Shown: one piece after another, positions 31,824 to 44,610 of the stretch
Layout: the number at the start of each line of letters is the position of its first letter
Numbering within the stretch: the first letter of the stretch is position 1
Assembly (NCBI GenBank): GCA_036250195.1
Contig: JAVHZZ010000004.1
Location: 257,359,011-257,423,010 of the forward strand
DNA: 64,000 nucleotides
DNA from: Mixophyes australis
Taxonomy: Eukaryota > Chordata > Amphibia > Anura > Limnodynastidae
Direction of reading: 5' to 3'
Translations under genes and position numbers: made by a program
Notes under the pieces: generated by a model
Told to the model about the DNA's origin: nothing
Databases searched by the model: none
What the model saw: the letters and a program-made list of their open reading frames with translations, nothing else

Positions 31824-34800
31824 CAAAAGTGGAAGCTGCTCAAATCAATTTATAGGCCATAAGAGGTGCTTGAAAGGGTGGGGTTATCCTGCAAGGAACA
31901 TACACACAACATTTTTTCCCCCAGCACACTGCTATAGCCAGCAACAGATCTGCCATTTCTACTGTAGATAAAAATGCAAAAGTCTTTGTTGCACACATTT
32001 GCAAATGTATGTTTAAGCCATCCTGCCACGCCAAGGCGCTTTTGCTAATAGGATGGTCCTACTCTAAACAATGAGAGTCCCATATATTTGGGCCATACAT
32101 ATGTGTTTTTAAATTGAGAGCCAACTTACCAAAGAGGTACCCCAGAAGCCTCCAAACAGCAATTCAGTGCCAGTACCCCCTCTCAGCTAATGACACCAAC
32201 ATGCCTCTCAGACAAATACAAAAGTGGAAGCTGCTCAAATCAATTTATAGGCCATAAGAGGTGCTTGAAAGGGTGGGGTTATCCTGCAAGGAACATACAC
32301 ACAACATTTTTTCCCCCAGCACACTGCTATAGCCAGCAACAGATCTGCCATTTCTACTGTAGATAAAAATGCAAAAGTCTTTGTTGCACACATTTGCAAA
32401 TGTATGTTTAAGCCATCCTGCCACGCCAAGGCGCTTTTGCTAATAGGATGGTCCTACTCTAAACAATGAGAGTCCCATATATTTGGGCCATACATATGTG
32501 TTTTTAAATTGAGAGCCAACTTACCAAAGAGGTACCCCAGAAGCCTCCAAACAGCAATTCAGTGCCAGTACCCCCTCTCAGCTAATGACACCAACATGCC
32601 TCTCAGACAAATACAAAAGTGGAAGCTGCTCAAATCAATTTATAGGCCATAAGAGGTGCTTGAAAGGGTGGGGTTATCCTGCAAGGAACATACACACAAC
32701 ATTTTTTCCCCCAGCACACTGCTATAGCCAGCAACAGATCTGCCATTTCTACTGTAGATAAAAATGCAAAAGTCTTTGTTGCACACATTTGCAAATGTAT
32801 GTTTAAGCCATCCTGCCACGCCAAGGCGCTTTTGCTAATAGGATGGTCCTACTCTAAACAATGAGAGTCCCATATATTTGGGCCATACATATGTGTTTTT
32901 AAATTGAGAGCCAACTTACCAAAGAGGTACCCCAGAAGCCTCCAAACAGCAATTCAGTGCCAGTACCCCCTCTCAGCTAATGACACCAACATGCCTCTCA
33001 GACAAATACAAAAGTGGAAGCTGCTCAAATCAATTTATAGGCCATAAGAGGTGCTTGAAAGGGTGGGGTTATCCTGCAAGGAACATACACACAACATTTT
33101 TTCCCCCAGCACACTGCTATAGCCAGCAACAGATCTGCCATTTCTACTGTAGATAAAAATGCAAAAGTCTTTGTTGCACACATTTGCAAATGTATGTTTA
33201 AGCCATCCTGCCACGCCAAGGCGCTTTTGCTAATAGGATGGTCCTACTCTAAACAATGAGAGTCCCATATATTTGGGCCATACATATGTGTTTTTAAATT
33301 GAGAGCCAACTTACCAAAGAGGTACCCCAGAAGCCTCCAAACAGCAATTCAGTGCCAGTACCCCCTCTCAGCTAATGACACCAACATGCCTCTCAGACAA
33401 ATACAAAAGTGGAAGCTGCTCAAATCAATTTATAGGCCATAAGAGGTGCTTGAAAGGGTGGGGTTATCCTGCAAGGAACATACACACAACATTTTTTCCC
33501 CCAGCACACTGCTATAGCCAGCAACAGATCTGCCATTTCTACTGTAGATAAAAATGCAAAAGTCTTTGTTGCACACATTTGCAAATGTATGTTTAAGCCA
33601 TCCTGCCACGCCAAGGCGCTTTTGCTAATAGGATGGTCCTACTCTAAACAATGAGAGTCCCATATATTTGGGCCATACATATGTGTTTTTAAATTGAGAG
33701 CCAACTTACCAAAGAGGTACCCCAGAAGCCTCCAAACAGCAATTCAGTGCCAGTACCCCCTCTCAGCTAATGACACCAACATGCCTCTCAGACAAATACA
33801 AAAGTGGAAGCTGCTCAAATCAATTTATAGGCCATAAGAGGTGCTTGAAAGGGTGGGGTTATCCTGCAAGGAACATACACACAACATTTTTTCCCCCAGC
33901 ACACTGCTATAGCCAGCAACAGATCTGCCATTTCTACTGTAGATAAAAATGCAAAAGTCTTTGTTGCATACATTTGCAAATGTGTGTTTAAGCCATCCTG
34001 CCACGCCAAGGCGCTTTTGCTAATAGGATGGTCCTACTCTAAACAATGAGAGTCCCATATATTTGGGCCATACATATGTGTTTTTAAATTGAGAGCCAAC
34101 TTACCAAAGAGGTACCCCAGAAGCCTCCAAACAGCAATTCAGTGCCAGTACCCCCTCTCAGCTAATGACACCAACATGCCTCTCAGACAAATACAAAAGT
34201 GGAAGCTGCTCAAATCAATTTATAGGCCATAAGAGGTGCTTGAAAGGGTGGGGTTATCCTGCAAGGAACATACACACAACATTTTTTCCCCCAGCACACT
34301 GCTATAGCCAGCAACAGATCTGCCATTTCTACTGTAGATAAAAATGCAAAAGTCTTTGTTGCACACATTTGCAAATGTATGTTTAAGCCATCCTGCCACG
34401 CCAAGGCGCTTTTGCTAATAGGATGGTCCTACTCTAAACAATGAGAGTCCCATATATTTGGGCCATACATATGTGTTTTTAAATTGAGAGCCAACTTACC
34501 AAAGAGGTACCCCAGAAGCCTCCAAACAGCAATTCAGTGCCAGTACCCCCTCTCAGCTAATGACACCAACATGCCTCTCAGACAAATACAAAAGTGGAAG
34601 CTGCTCAAATCAATTTATAGGCCATAAGAGGTGCTTGAAAGGGTGGGTTTATCCTGCAAGGAACATACACACAACATTTTTTTCCCCCAGCACACTGCTA
34701 TAGCCAGCAACAGATCTGCCATTTCTACTGTAGATAAAAATGCAAAAGTCTTTGTTGCACACATTTGCAAATGTATGTTTAAGCCATCCTGCCACGCCAA

Positions 34801-35640
34801 GGCGCTTTTGCTAATAGGATGGTCCTACTCTAAACAATGAGAGTCCCATATATTTGGGCCATACATATGTGTTTTTAAATTGAGAGCCAACTTACCAAAG
34901 AGGTACCCCAGAAGCCTCCAAACAGCAATTCAGTGCCAGTACCCCCTCTCAGCTAATGACACCAACATGCCTCTCAGACAAATACAAGAGTGGAAGCTGC
35001 TCAAATCAATTTATAGGCCATAAGAGGTGCTTGAAAGGGTGGGGTTATCCTGCAAGGAACATACACACAACATTTTTTCCCCCAGCACACTGCTATAGCC
35101 AGCAACAGATCTGCCATTTCTACTGTAGATAAAAATGCAAAAGTCTTTGTTGCACACATTTGCAAATGTATGTTTAAGCCATCCTGCCACGCCAAGGCGC
35201 TTTTGCTAATAGGATGGTCCTACTCTAAACAATGAGAGTCCCATATATTTGGGCCATACATATGTGTTTTTAAATTGAGAGCCAACTTACCAAAGAGGTA
35301 CCCCAGAAGCCTCCAAACAGCAATTCAGTGCCAGTACCCCCTCTCAGCTAATGACACCAACATGCCTCTCAGACAAATACAAAAGTGGAAGCTGCTCAAA
35401 TCAATTTATAGGCCATAAGAGGTGCTTGAAAGGGTGGGGTTATCCTGCAAGGAACATACACACAATATTTTTTCCCCCAGCACACTGCTATAGCCAGCAA
35501 CAGATCTGCCATTTCTACTGTAGATAAAAATGCAAAAGTCTTTGTTGCACACATTTGCAAATGTATGTTTAAGCCATCCTGCCACGCCAAGGCGCTTTTG
35601 CTAATAGGATGGTCCTACTCTAAACAATGAGAGTCCCATA
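31821..35640 (+). repeat. 395-bp satellite array, 9.7 near-identical copies
   Basis: Unit starts are 31821, 32216, 32611, 33006, 33401, 33796, 34191, 34586, 34982 and 35377. The ninth start follows a 396-bp unit and the last copy stops at 264 bp. Copies 1-5 and 7 look identical; copies 6, 8, 9 and 10 carry a few changes each. The unit holds a 64-codon minus-strand frame in most copies, best read as a by-product of sequence identity. The array sits inside a SINE. Confidence 0.95.
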
Positions 35641-35810
35641 TACCAGTATGGTTTTTGGAGTGTGGGAGGAAACCGGAGCACCCGGAGGAAACCCACGCAA
35701 ACACGGAGAGAACATACAAACTCCACACAGATAAGGCCATGGTCGGAATTGAACTCATGACTCCAGCGCTGTGAGGCAGAAGTGCTAACCACTTAGCCAC
35801 CGTGCTGCCC
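35641..35810 (-). mobile_element. 5' head of the split tRNA-derived SINE
   Basis: Minus-strand start GGGCAGCACGGTGGCTAAG, then an A-box-like TGGCTAAGTGG and a B-box-like GAGTTCAATTCC. These are internal RNA polymerase III promoter parts from a tRNA ancestor. The following TGTGTGGAGTTTG, CCTCCGGGTGCTCCGG block is the conserved V-SINE-like core. It is not a functional tRNA gene. Confidence 0.8.
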
Positions 35811-35816
35811 ATATAT

Positions 35817-35881
<65 letters not shown>

Positions 35882-35885
35882 TTAC
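35811..35885. repeat. (AT)n microsatellite
   Basis: Nearly pure AT alternation for ~75 bp next to the SINE head. Confidence 0.95.
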
Positions 35886-35892
35886 ATACATA

Positions 35893-36600
35893 CTACATGG
35901 ACACAACTATGGGGACACCCGAACATCACATCAATATATGCTTGCACAGTCCAAAACCATGGGCATTGATATTAAGTTGGTCCTTCTGGAGAGGATTTCC
36001 ACTAGACTTTGGAACATGGCAGCAGTGATTTGCATCCATTCAGGCAAAAGACTATTAATAAGGTCGGGTACTGATGTTGGATGATGAGGCCTGGCTGGCA
36101 GTCGTGGCTTCAATGCATCCCAAAGGTTTTATGGGGTTGAGATCATGGCTTTGTGCAGGCCAGTCAATTCTTCCACACCAAACTCAGGAAACCATTATTT
36201 TATGGACCTCATTTTGTGCACAGGGTCATTGTCATGCTGAAATAGTTGCCACAAAGTTAGATGCCCACAATTTTCTGGAATGTCATTATATGCTGAATCA
36301 TTAAGATTTCCCTTTACTAGAAACAAGGGACCCAGGCCAAACCTTGAAAAACAGTCCAGACTATTATATCTCCTCCAGAAAACTTTACAGTTGGCAGTTC
36401 ACCTTTGTGTAGGAAGTGTTCTCCTGGCATCCACCAAACCCAGATTCATCCATCAGACTACCAGATGTTGAAGCATTATTTATAACTCCAAAGAATGTGT
36501 TTACACTGCTCCAGGGTACAATGGTGGTGTGTTTTACACCAATCCAGTCAATTGTTACCATTGCACATGGACATTTGGAATTGCTCTAGGATCTGCTTCA
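35893..36600 (-). pseudogene. Tc1/mariner transposase remnant
   Basis: On the minus strand the reading gives QHDNDPVHK (second catalytic Asp region) and, after it, GVEELTGLHKAM followed by a frameshifted NPIEHLW-like segment. These are landmarks of the Tc1 DDE transposase C-terminal half. Earlier parts around 36420 match the SGWRMPGEHFL-type region. Stops are frequent. The enzyme would have cut at TA sites; here it is dead. Terminal repeats were not found. Confidence 0.75.
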
Positions 36601-38299
36601 TCAGTGTCAGTCCAGCCTGACACAAAGGAAGCAGTCGCGCAAGTGATGAGGTTCCAGCATAACAATAGCAAGGCTGCTTGTTGCTGAGCGGGGCTGTGTA
36701 CCTCCCCACAATCCTGATTTAAGTAGTACAGTACCGAATTGAGGGCTCTGTCTCGCCATGCTGATCAGGACAGCTGGGAGGAATTCTGTTCACTGCTGAA
36801 GGAATGTGTTTGCAAACGGCAACAAAGGGGTTAGGAGGGGAGGTGAGAATGGGCAGCTTAGCACTTTTGAAGGCACACCCCTAAGGTGTTGCCATGCCTT
36901 CATCGGGGTGTGGTCATACCTCCATCGTGCCATGGCCACGCCGATCATCCCAATGCTGCCTTCCTAAAATTGGGTGGTATGTGACTGTGACATGTAGACA
37001 GGTGTCTCCTGTACCACAGAATCCAGATACACAGAGTTCAGTGTAAGACTGGAAGGAACAACAGGGAGTCTGCCATTATTTTGTATATAATAAAATTGCA
37101 GTATTAACTGCAATGCTTGTCTGTATTACTCTTATATATGCAACACTCCTTTTCCTCTCTCCTCTTCAGTGCATCCACCTGAGTCTTCTACACTGTATGG
37201 TGGGATGTGGACTGTAACTGAATCCACCAGGGGTTGACTCGGAAAGCCCCTTCTACTAACCCTCTCAATATTAAAGGACTACTACTGTGATTACGAATAA
37301 TCAACTAGGTGTTTATTTTGGGGGAAAATATTAGTAAGGCAGATTTAAATAGGGGCAGATTCTGGACTGGGTAAGGGGGACAATGGGGAAGATAATAATC
37401 AAAGGCAAAATAGGGTGAACAGTGATAAAAAAACAAACAAGACGGCCACCACACGTGAATTTCCTGGTGCCCAAACTCTCCCACAACTCACTCACAAACA
37501 GTGTGAAAATTATAAAGCAACAATGGTTTAATGCAGTAATCATAGTCCTGGCAATATTAAATAATTTGAATGATTAACTAGTTAATAGTGGTGCACTTGT
37601 AGAAGAGTTGGCAACCTGGGCTACTTAGCTTGGGTATCTTGCATTAGATCTTTAATTCTTGGAATGTCACTATATCTCTGACAAGTAACAGTCCCTGATA
37701 TATGCACAGATGAATTTTAGGAGGTCTAACTTCTGAGGACAACCTAGGTTTAAGATTAAATGCATGTACTTTGGCTTTGCGTACTCCCAAGTTCATCAAG
37801 TCATGAATCTTAAGATATGTGTGCTGTTGAAATTGGGGCAGGTCTTCTGTGCAGGATATGTCCAATACCTATGTGAGTTATAAATTTGCAAAAGAACGCA
37901 TAGGGAAAATAAATGGAATTAATGTCACCTGTTAATGATATAGGCATCAGTGATAAAACAGTTAAAAAAGGGTCCCCCCCATAAAATACATTTATTAAGA
38001 TGTTGTTAATGTCTACTGAGCATAAAATACATTTTTATAGTTGCTAGTGATTGTAAACACATGTTATAGCATGCATAAGAGATTGCCATCACCACTGATC
38101 AGGATTTAAACTATCCCTTATGCTGGAGCAAGAGATACCGCAGAAAAACAAGTTATTTTGAGATGGCCAGAACTGGATTTATAAGTGACTGCGTGTGCTT
38201 GTGTTTAGAAGCCCCTGTTGTAAATTGACTGCAGCAAAATGCTTCTCCCCTGCCCCGTTCACTCGCCAAAATGGTAGACTGTAGTAAGTGTCCTTCACT
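36601..38299. other. No gene recognised
   Basis: Mixed intergenic sequence. Short frames at 37331-37865 lack any domain signature. Two patches (36880-36960 and 37020-37110) resemble dispersed repeats but I cannot assign them. Confidence 0.35.
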
Positions 38300-38424
38300 T
38301 TCAAAGACACAACAGGACTGCATTTATTGGCATATTTCCCGAATCTGAGCATGCACAGAGTGATTTTGCGTATGAAACGCTCAAAATCGGCAGATACGTT
38401 CTTTGATGAATCAGGCCCTGTCCA
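38300..38424. mobile_element. MITE half related to 30155-30256
   Basis: GAATCTGAGCATGCACAGAG and the terminus GATGAATCAGGCCC match the copy at 30155-30256. Confidence 0.5.
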
Positions 38425-38751
38425 GAAACTCCAATATCACCGCTGTTGTGCCTGTGATGATTCAATCGCGATGGATGGAGCTTGAGCCTTGCATAATGGG
38501 CAATAGCGCTTTACTGCTGTTTGCACATGATGAACTTATGCGCAGACTAAGATATGAACCTCGTTGAAAGCCAGAGCATATCAAACACTGAATTACATGT
38601 GGCATTTGGCAGATGTACATTTCAAACAATAAGTTAGATTCAAACAAAGAAAAACGTGCTCAACAGCACAGGAAATACAGCTAAGCACAGAGTATCCAGG
38701 CAGTGTCTAGTTGTGGGGGTGTGGTAAAGGTCACCGCCCCCCAACTGAAGC

Positions 38752-39020
38752 CAGTGGCGGATCACCCCGATCGCCACCCCTAGCAGGGGCTTGCTGCCGG
38801 CGGCTGCAAACTGTGCGCAGGTCCGTTCGGCAGTGATAGGCAGGGAGAGTGTGCTGTCCGGGTGCTGATTGTGTTCAGAGCAGCCGGACAGCACTCTCTC
38901 CCTGCCTGTCACTGCCGAATGGACCTGCAAATAGTGTGCAGCCGCAGGCAGCCTTAACAATTAAAAAGGGGGCGGGGACTAAATCGCCCCCTGTACAACA
39001 CAATTCTAGATTCGCTCCTG
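38752..39020. mobile_element. 269-bp hAT-type MITE
   Basis: Ends CAGTGGCGGATC and GATTCGCTCCTG are imperfect inverted repeats. Flanks ACTGAAGC (38744-38751) and CCTGAAGC (39021-39028) form an 8-bp duplication with one mismatch. A long internal hairpin (about 38810-38935) pairs CAGGGAGAGTGTGCTGTCCGG with its inverse. Confidence 0.8.
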
Positions 39021-39151
39021 CCTGAAGCAACGCATTCTGGGTAAAGGTTTATAAGCTCTTACACAACCCGAAATAAGTTTCTTTGATCATTCACATACAC
39101 ACACCTTTGAACTTGGGACATTTCACTGGATATCACATTGCCTTATAAAAT

Positions 39152-39412
39152 CATACTTGCCAACTTGCTGAAGACTTGCTCCGGGAGCCTGCCGGGGAAA
39201 GTGGGCGTGATTGGGTGGGGCTCCAAAATTTGCGTCATTTTGGCCGCGATTCCCGGTGAATCACGGCATTGTGGACCTAATTCTGCCCACTTCACTAGGA
39301 AGTGGGCAGAATTCTGCCAGATGCGGGAGATTGCCACACTCTCCCGGGAGTCCGTAAAACTCTCGCAAAATGCGGGAGTCTCCCGGACATTCCGGGAGAG
39401 TTGGCAAGTATG
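39152..39412. mobile_element. 261-bp MITE with exact 8-bp duplication
   Basis: CATACTTGCCAACT and AGTTGGCAAGTATG are inverted ends. TATAAAAT occurs at 39144-39151 and 39413-39420. The interior has repeated CTCCCGGGAG-type blocks and TCTGCCCACTT palindromes. hAT-like. Confidence 0.9.
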
Positions 39413-39420
39413 TATAAAAT

Positions 39421-40020
39421 ATTCCCTGCACTCCTGCAATAACCTTATCATCTATTTACCTTAGATGTATTCTGCCTGCAATTTATAATATACTTGGCTT
39501 GCATGTATATGTAAAGTTTCTAAACCTATTAACTTTCTTGCAAAAGGCTAGCTCCATATCTGCACTACAATGTATTCTCAAAGACATGCTTCTCACATAT
39601 GCTGGTCCCCTCCCCCCTCCTCTTTGCTCAGACATGCTGTACTCTAGTTACTTCTTTAATTTATCTCTCATTTATCTTGCTATTTACTATTATTTTCATA
39701 TCTGTATCTCTGTCTCTCTCTCTCATATTTAATCTTTCTTTATTTTTCACTTAAACACATTCTGTTTGCACACACTAAATGCTTCCTATTTAAACACATA
39801 CACACACATGTACTTGCTACCTTTCTCTCTGTCTCTCTCTCTCTTTCATTTAAACACATTCTCACACATGTATAAATGCCTCCTATTTAAATACACACAC
39901 CTTTCTCTTGTTACATTTCAACATGCATTATCACAAATAGCAAATATTGATAATACATTCATATACATTCTGTCTTACAGCATACACATATATATACAGT
40001 ATAATATGTGTGTATATGTA
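39421..40020. other. Pyrimidine-rich low-complexity tract
   Basis: Runs of CT, CACA and TTTAAACACA words at 39700-39990; no gene recognised. Confidence 0.5.
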
Positions 40021-40235
40021 TTAGAGATGAGCGGGCTCGGATTGCGCTAATCCGAGCCCACCCGAACAGTGCGGATCCGATGGGATCCGAGCACTGTTCG
40101 GGTATTTCCGGCGGCCATAAAAACTGAAAGTGAGGCTCTGACGTTCCAAGTCTCGCGTCGGATCTCGCGAGACTCGGATTGGATAAATTCCCCGCTCGCG
40201 GCCGGCATCTTAATGGTTAGTGTGCAGTTTTTTTT
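40021..40235 (+). mobile_element. Left-end fragment of the GAGATG transposon family
   Basis: AGAGATGAGCGGGCTCGG matches the start of the element at 27242. It contains palindromes around CGGATCCGATGGGATCCG and GAACAGTG/CACTGTTC. Confidence 0.65.
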
Positions 40236-40957
40236 AATAGTTGCTACTAGGTGATTTTTGTAGATTTTTCAGAACATGGAGTTTTATTAATTTAATACTA
40301 TTATTAATATCCAATTTTATGTTTGAACTTGAAACAAATGTGCATAGGGGGAGCTATTTATCAAAGTCTACAACACACTCACACAGTTTGCGAGGCACTG
40401 TGCCCTTACGTCGATATTCAACCCAGGATTCATATGTGGCTTTGCTGAATCCATTATTTTTTGCATCAACGTTAAAACAGGTTTACAGTTAGACATGAAA
40501 AACGTTAGCTAGTGACACCATTGTATATTGCCAGGGTTTTAATATTTTACAATTGATGCCTTTGGAGCCAGACTTTGCAGCACATCTGGAGGACAGATGG
40601 AATCCTTATTACATGATATGTTATATTTTGCTAATGCACTAAGATCTGTCTCTCTGAGTTTTGGCACATCAATTTCACATTAACCATTTTCACATAACTA
40701 AAAAGACCAACTTGGATATTTTACGAAACATAATAAACTTCATAAAATATGTAATAATAGTGGAGTCTTTCTGCACCCTAAAATCCCCCAACAGTCAAAT
40801 TATTGTTGTAAATTCTTGGGGGATATGAGGTAAACCTATGGATGAGAATTTCTAGGTATGTATCCCAACGGAATAACCCCCCCTTCTCAGTTTGATGGGT
40901 AAAAACGATATAAGACCAATAGCCACTTGATAAATAAATACCTGTAATGAACTATCA
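40236..40957. other. No gene recognised
   Basis: AT-rich; the 83-codon frame at 40241-40492 has no domain. Confidence 0.4.
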
Positions 40958-41015
40958 TCATGATCATTTATTTATATAGCGCCAACATATTTGTACAGAT
41001 TATTTGCGTTACCTA
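40958..41015. mobile_element. L2/SINE-type tail fragment
   Basis: CATTTATTTATATAGCGCCA matches the tail of the SINE at 31632. Only ~50 bp are recognisable. Confidence 0.5.
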
Positions 41016-41363
41016 GGAGACTGCAAGCAAGGCACTGATCCTGCCGTATAAGTCCAGTGGTACTGCTGTTTAAGTCCACTGATCCTGCCATGTGTTGGGC
41101 CACATGTTTGTTCCTCCCACTTGTGTCGCTTAGCTTAGTCATCCAGCTACCTCGGTGCAACCTTTTGGCCTAAAAACAATATTGTGAGGTGTGAGGTGTT
41201 CAGAATAGACTGGAAATGAGTGGAATGAATGTTATTGAGGTAAATAATAGTGTAGGAGTGAAAAAAAACCAAAAATATGGATTTTAGCACTTTTTATGCT
41301 TTTTTATAAAAAATCAGAACCAAACCCTTTCGTGGGGTGTGATTTTCTGTAGTGGTTATCTTT

Positions 41364-41365
<2 letters not shown>

Positions 41366-41441
<76 letters not shown>
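41366..41441. repeat. (AC)n microsatellite
   Basis: About 38 uninterrupted AC dinucleotides. Confidence 0.95.
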
Positions 41442-41442
<1 letters not shown>

Positions 41443-41443
<1 letters not shown>

Positions 41444-41752
41444 CACCTGGCCTAATCAATTAAGGAATCAGCTAGAGCAATGTTTTGACAGGAACCTTAA
41501 ATAGCTAGGTTTGAATTGTGGGTGAAAGACGTGTGCCAGCGAGTGTCCAGTGTCCAGTTAGGGATCTAACTGTAATAGCCAGTGTTAGGGCTATGGGACT
41601 TTGTAAATATTTAAATATATTTGGGATGACTGTTGAAGACACTGCAGAGGCTGTGTTATCCATCCTGACAAGAAAATAAACAGCAAAGTGGTTCAGCAAA
41701 ACCTGTGTGAGGAGCAGTTTGTTTGGTGTGCTTTTCACTTGTAGTGTCATCA
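41443..41752 (+). mobile_element. Probable 5' LTR part of Gypsy D
   Basis: CCTTAAATAGCTAG (TATA-like, near 41493) and AAGAAAATAAACAGC (polyadenylation signal, near 41673) are spaced as in an LTR. The block ends CATCA followed by TGG at 41753, the expected primer-site start. The left border is unknown and may lie before the AC run. Confidence 0.5.
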
Positions 41753-41829
41753 TGGAATGTACAAAATGACAGCTAGATCTTGCTGTCCCCCAAGCCAACA
41801 AATCCAGGGTGGTGAGTTATGTAAAATCT

Positions 41830-42250
41830 CCTTACTACAAATATATTTGCTGCATGCAAAAGTGTTGCAATCTTTAAACACAAATGCAAATGCATAAAGT
41901 TTTTGTAGTTGTTTGCAAGTAGTGCAAAAAGCTGCTTATTACAAATGTTTGTTTGCTGCATATCTGAGAAAATGCAAAGGTGTTGTAATCTTTAAACACA
42001 AAGCAAATGTATGAAGTTTTTTTGGGATTGCCAGAAGTGGATAAATTGTTTACTATAAAGATATTTGCAAATGTGAGAAAAGACTAGGTGACACAAACCT
42101 TAATCACAAAGCAAATGTGTAAAACTAATTACTACAAAAATCTTTGCTTCAAATGCTAGGAATTTATAGGTAATTCAAACCTTAATCACAAAGCAGATGT
42201 ATAAAATTGTTTGATGGTTGTGTGAACTACAAGTGACATATTGCCTTTTC
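41830..42250 (+). repeat. Imperfect ~110-bp tandem repeat in the Gypsy D leader
   Basis: About four units contain TTACTACAAATATTTGC and CTTTAAACACAAAGCAAATG-like words. They sit between the probable primer site and the gag start. Confidence 0.65.
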
Positions 42251-42917
42251 CACAAACAAAACTCTTTCATTTGTGCTTAGGGAAGCAAAATGTCACTTTC
42301 CTTCACACCAAAACTGCAATATAGAAGAACTTTTTAGGGTGTTTTGTGAATGTGGCCACTATGCAGCAGGAGCAGCAGGGGGGGTTGCTGAGTGTAGCCA
42401 TTACACAACAAGCTCAAATGCTGCAGGTTGCAGAAGCCCAGATAGAAAATGCAAAGCCCTTGCGTAAAGAGCTAGCTCAAGTGAGGCAGGTGCATGACGT
42501 GTCTTTTTTGCAGAAAATGACCGCCTTAAATGACGTGGAGGCATATCTCTTAGTTTTTGAGAAAGTCGCCACAAGACTTAAATGTCTGCCAGGAATCTGA
42601 GCGGAAAAACTGGCGCCATATTTGAGTGGTGAAGCCCAGCGTGCGTATGTTGATTTGTCAGATGAGCAGCATGCTGTGTATCAGCAAGTAAAGGCTGAGA
42701 TTGTGGGCTGGATAGGTGTGACTGAAGCCGGGAGAGTTCAGCGCTATCATGACTGGCTTTATCTCACAGGAAAAGAAGTTCACTCACAGATGGCTGAACT
42801 CTCAAAAGTGATAAAGAGTTGATTGCAGCCAAATATCAATTCACCAGGCCGTATGGGGGAGATACTGGCAATTGATCATTGTGTCTGTGGGCTGGATAGG
42901 AGCTTACAGAGATGGGT

Positions 42918-44610
42918 TGTCACGGGCACTAGGAGTCTTTACCCAGGGATCACCAGGTGATAGGCTTACCAGAGCAGTATAGATGGTAATATGGTACTCT
43001 GGTAGCAGGGTGATCACGGAACAGGAAATAGCAGATGATAGAGATGCTCAGGAAAGTCTATGACTAGCAGCACTGGTAATATGGATGTAGTAATACACGA
43101 GGAACTGTATGGACAAAGGACACGTGAGGGTAGTCAGTGGTCTGCGGTAGCAAGTTGTACCACTGCTATAGTGAGGAGGAATGTCCAACAGAAACGAGGA
43201 GGTGATGAGAGTCAGCGGTCTGCGGGTAGCAAGTTGTACCGCTGAATATATATGTGAGGAGGAGCACGGGGAGAGACTGCAATACAGAGGATACACGGGC
43301 ACCTTAAACTTGATCCACAATAACATGCACAATATAGTAATGACTGAACAGCACTGCAATAATAGAAAGTCACTGAAACTATCCGGGCAAAAGATAACAC
43401 AGTCAATGATGGTAATAGTCTCAGCGGATAGTAAACTCCAGAGGAGAACAAACTCAGTCCAGCAAGATATGCAATACACCAGCACAGTCAATGAGAAGTA
43501 TGCATACCGTGATTCAGGAGCAGGCTGTCAGACAGGAGTGCAGAGATACCTGAACGGCTGGAGGCCGGCAGGATGCGAAGTCCCAGAAGAGTGAAGCGGT
43601 AATCAAGTAGGTGCAGCGCACAGGTAGGTAGACCAGCAGGGGAACAAATACTCAGGAAGCAGTAGTATGTAGAACTGGACTCCTGGAGGACCCTGAAGTG
43701 TAGCGATGGTCTAGACGAGATGAAAGCAGTGAGGCGCAGATCCGATGCAGACTGGCGAGTAGAGACCAGCAGGAACACTGAGAAGCACGGAGAGCTGATC
43801 AGCTGTTGAAGACACGAGTAGAACTGAGGAGTAGCGGTCAGCAGGACTCTGCAGGTACACGGAGGTAGCGGGTAGCAACCAGCAGGTGCAACCACGATGA
43901 AACACGGGAGAGCAGAGCTGAGCTGGAACTGTTGAGCACGGAGAGCAGCGGATAGGAATCAGTTGTAGCAGTCTCGAGGAAACACGGGAGAGATGAGATG
44001 AGCTGAAGACTGAAGCGCACGGAGGCAGCAGGTAGGAATCAGCCAAACAGTCACGATGAAACACAGGCGAGTTGAAGTAGATTGAAGACTGTAGTGCACG
44101 GAGGCAGCGGATAGGAATCAGCTAACAGTCACGATGACACACAGGTGAGTTGAAGTAGATTGAAGACTGTAGTGCACGGAGGCAGCGGATAGGAATCAGC
44201 TAACAGTCACGATGATACACAGGAGGGTTGAAGTGGTTTGAAGACTGTAGTGCACGGAGGCAGCGGATAGGAATCAGCTAACAGTCACGATGATACACAG
44301 GAGGGTTGAAGTGGTTTGGAAACCACAGGAGTAGAAGTGGTCTGGAAACCACAGGAATCAGCAGCGCTGAATACACGAGGAAACACAGGAACACCTTCAG
44401 AGGCTCATGGGGAATGAGACTCCAAGATCAGGCCACGTGGTATTGACCACAGGTGCTTAATATAGGGAGTGTTGCCTGATCTGCCAATTAAGTTAAAGGA
44501 ACAGGTACTGAAGGGTTTGAAAGGGCTGCGCATGCGCAGACCCTCAGGATGGAGGACGGCCACGGTTCCTAAATATACGGGAAGAAGCACTCACAGTCGG
44601 GTGAGTGACA
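42918..44610 (-). mobile_element. 1.69-kb solo LTR with exact TGGGT duplication
   Basis: Begins TGTCACGGGC and ends GAGTGACA; TGGGT flanks it at 42913-42917 and 44611-44615. On the minus strand CCCTATATTAAGC is a TATA-like box near 44460. It belongs to the long-LTR chromovirus type, like 3499-5130, with internal repeats. The 100-147-codon frames within it are chance. Confidence 0.9.
44060..44330 (-). repeat. ~80-bp tandem repeat in the solo LTR
   Basis: GTAGTGCACGGAGGCAGCGG, AGTCACGATGA and ACACAGG recur near 44090, 44170 and 44250, with a diverged copy before them. The copies become more alike toward 44300. Confidence 0.8.

Noticed and set aside
31840..35590. A 64-codon minus-strand ORF repeated in each 395-bp satellite unit
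   Set aside because: It is copied because the DNA units are identical. Copy 8 has a frame change, and composition shows no domain, so there is no evidence of coding selection.
31821..35640. CRISPR array
   Set aside because: Units are 395 bp, directly adjacent and without unique spacers; the sequence context is eukaryotic.
35641..35810. Functional tRNA gene
   Set aside because: A- and B-box-like sequences are present, but no cloverleaf closes and a SINE core follows; it is a SINE head.
39138..39464. 108-codon ORF and its antisense partner
   Set aside because: Both are readings of a palindromic MITE with 8-bp duplications.
43048..44064. Overlapping 100-147-codon frames
   Set aside because: They lie wholly inside a solo LTR, have no recognisable domain and overlap one another on both strands.
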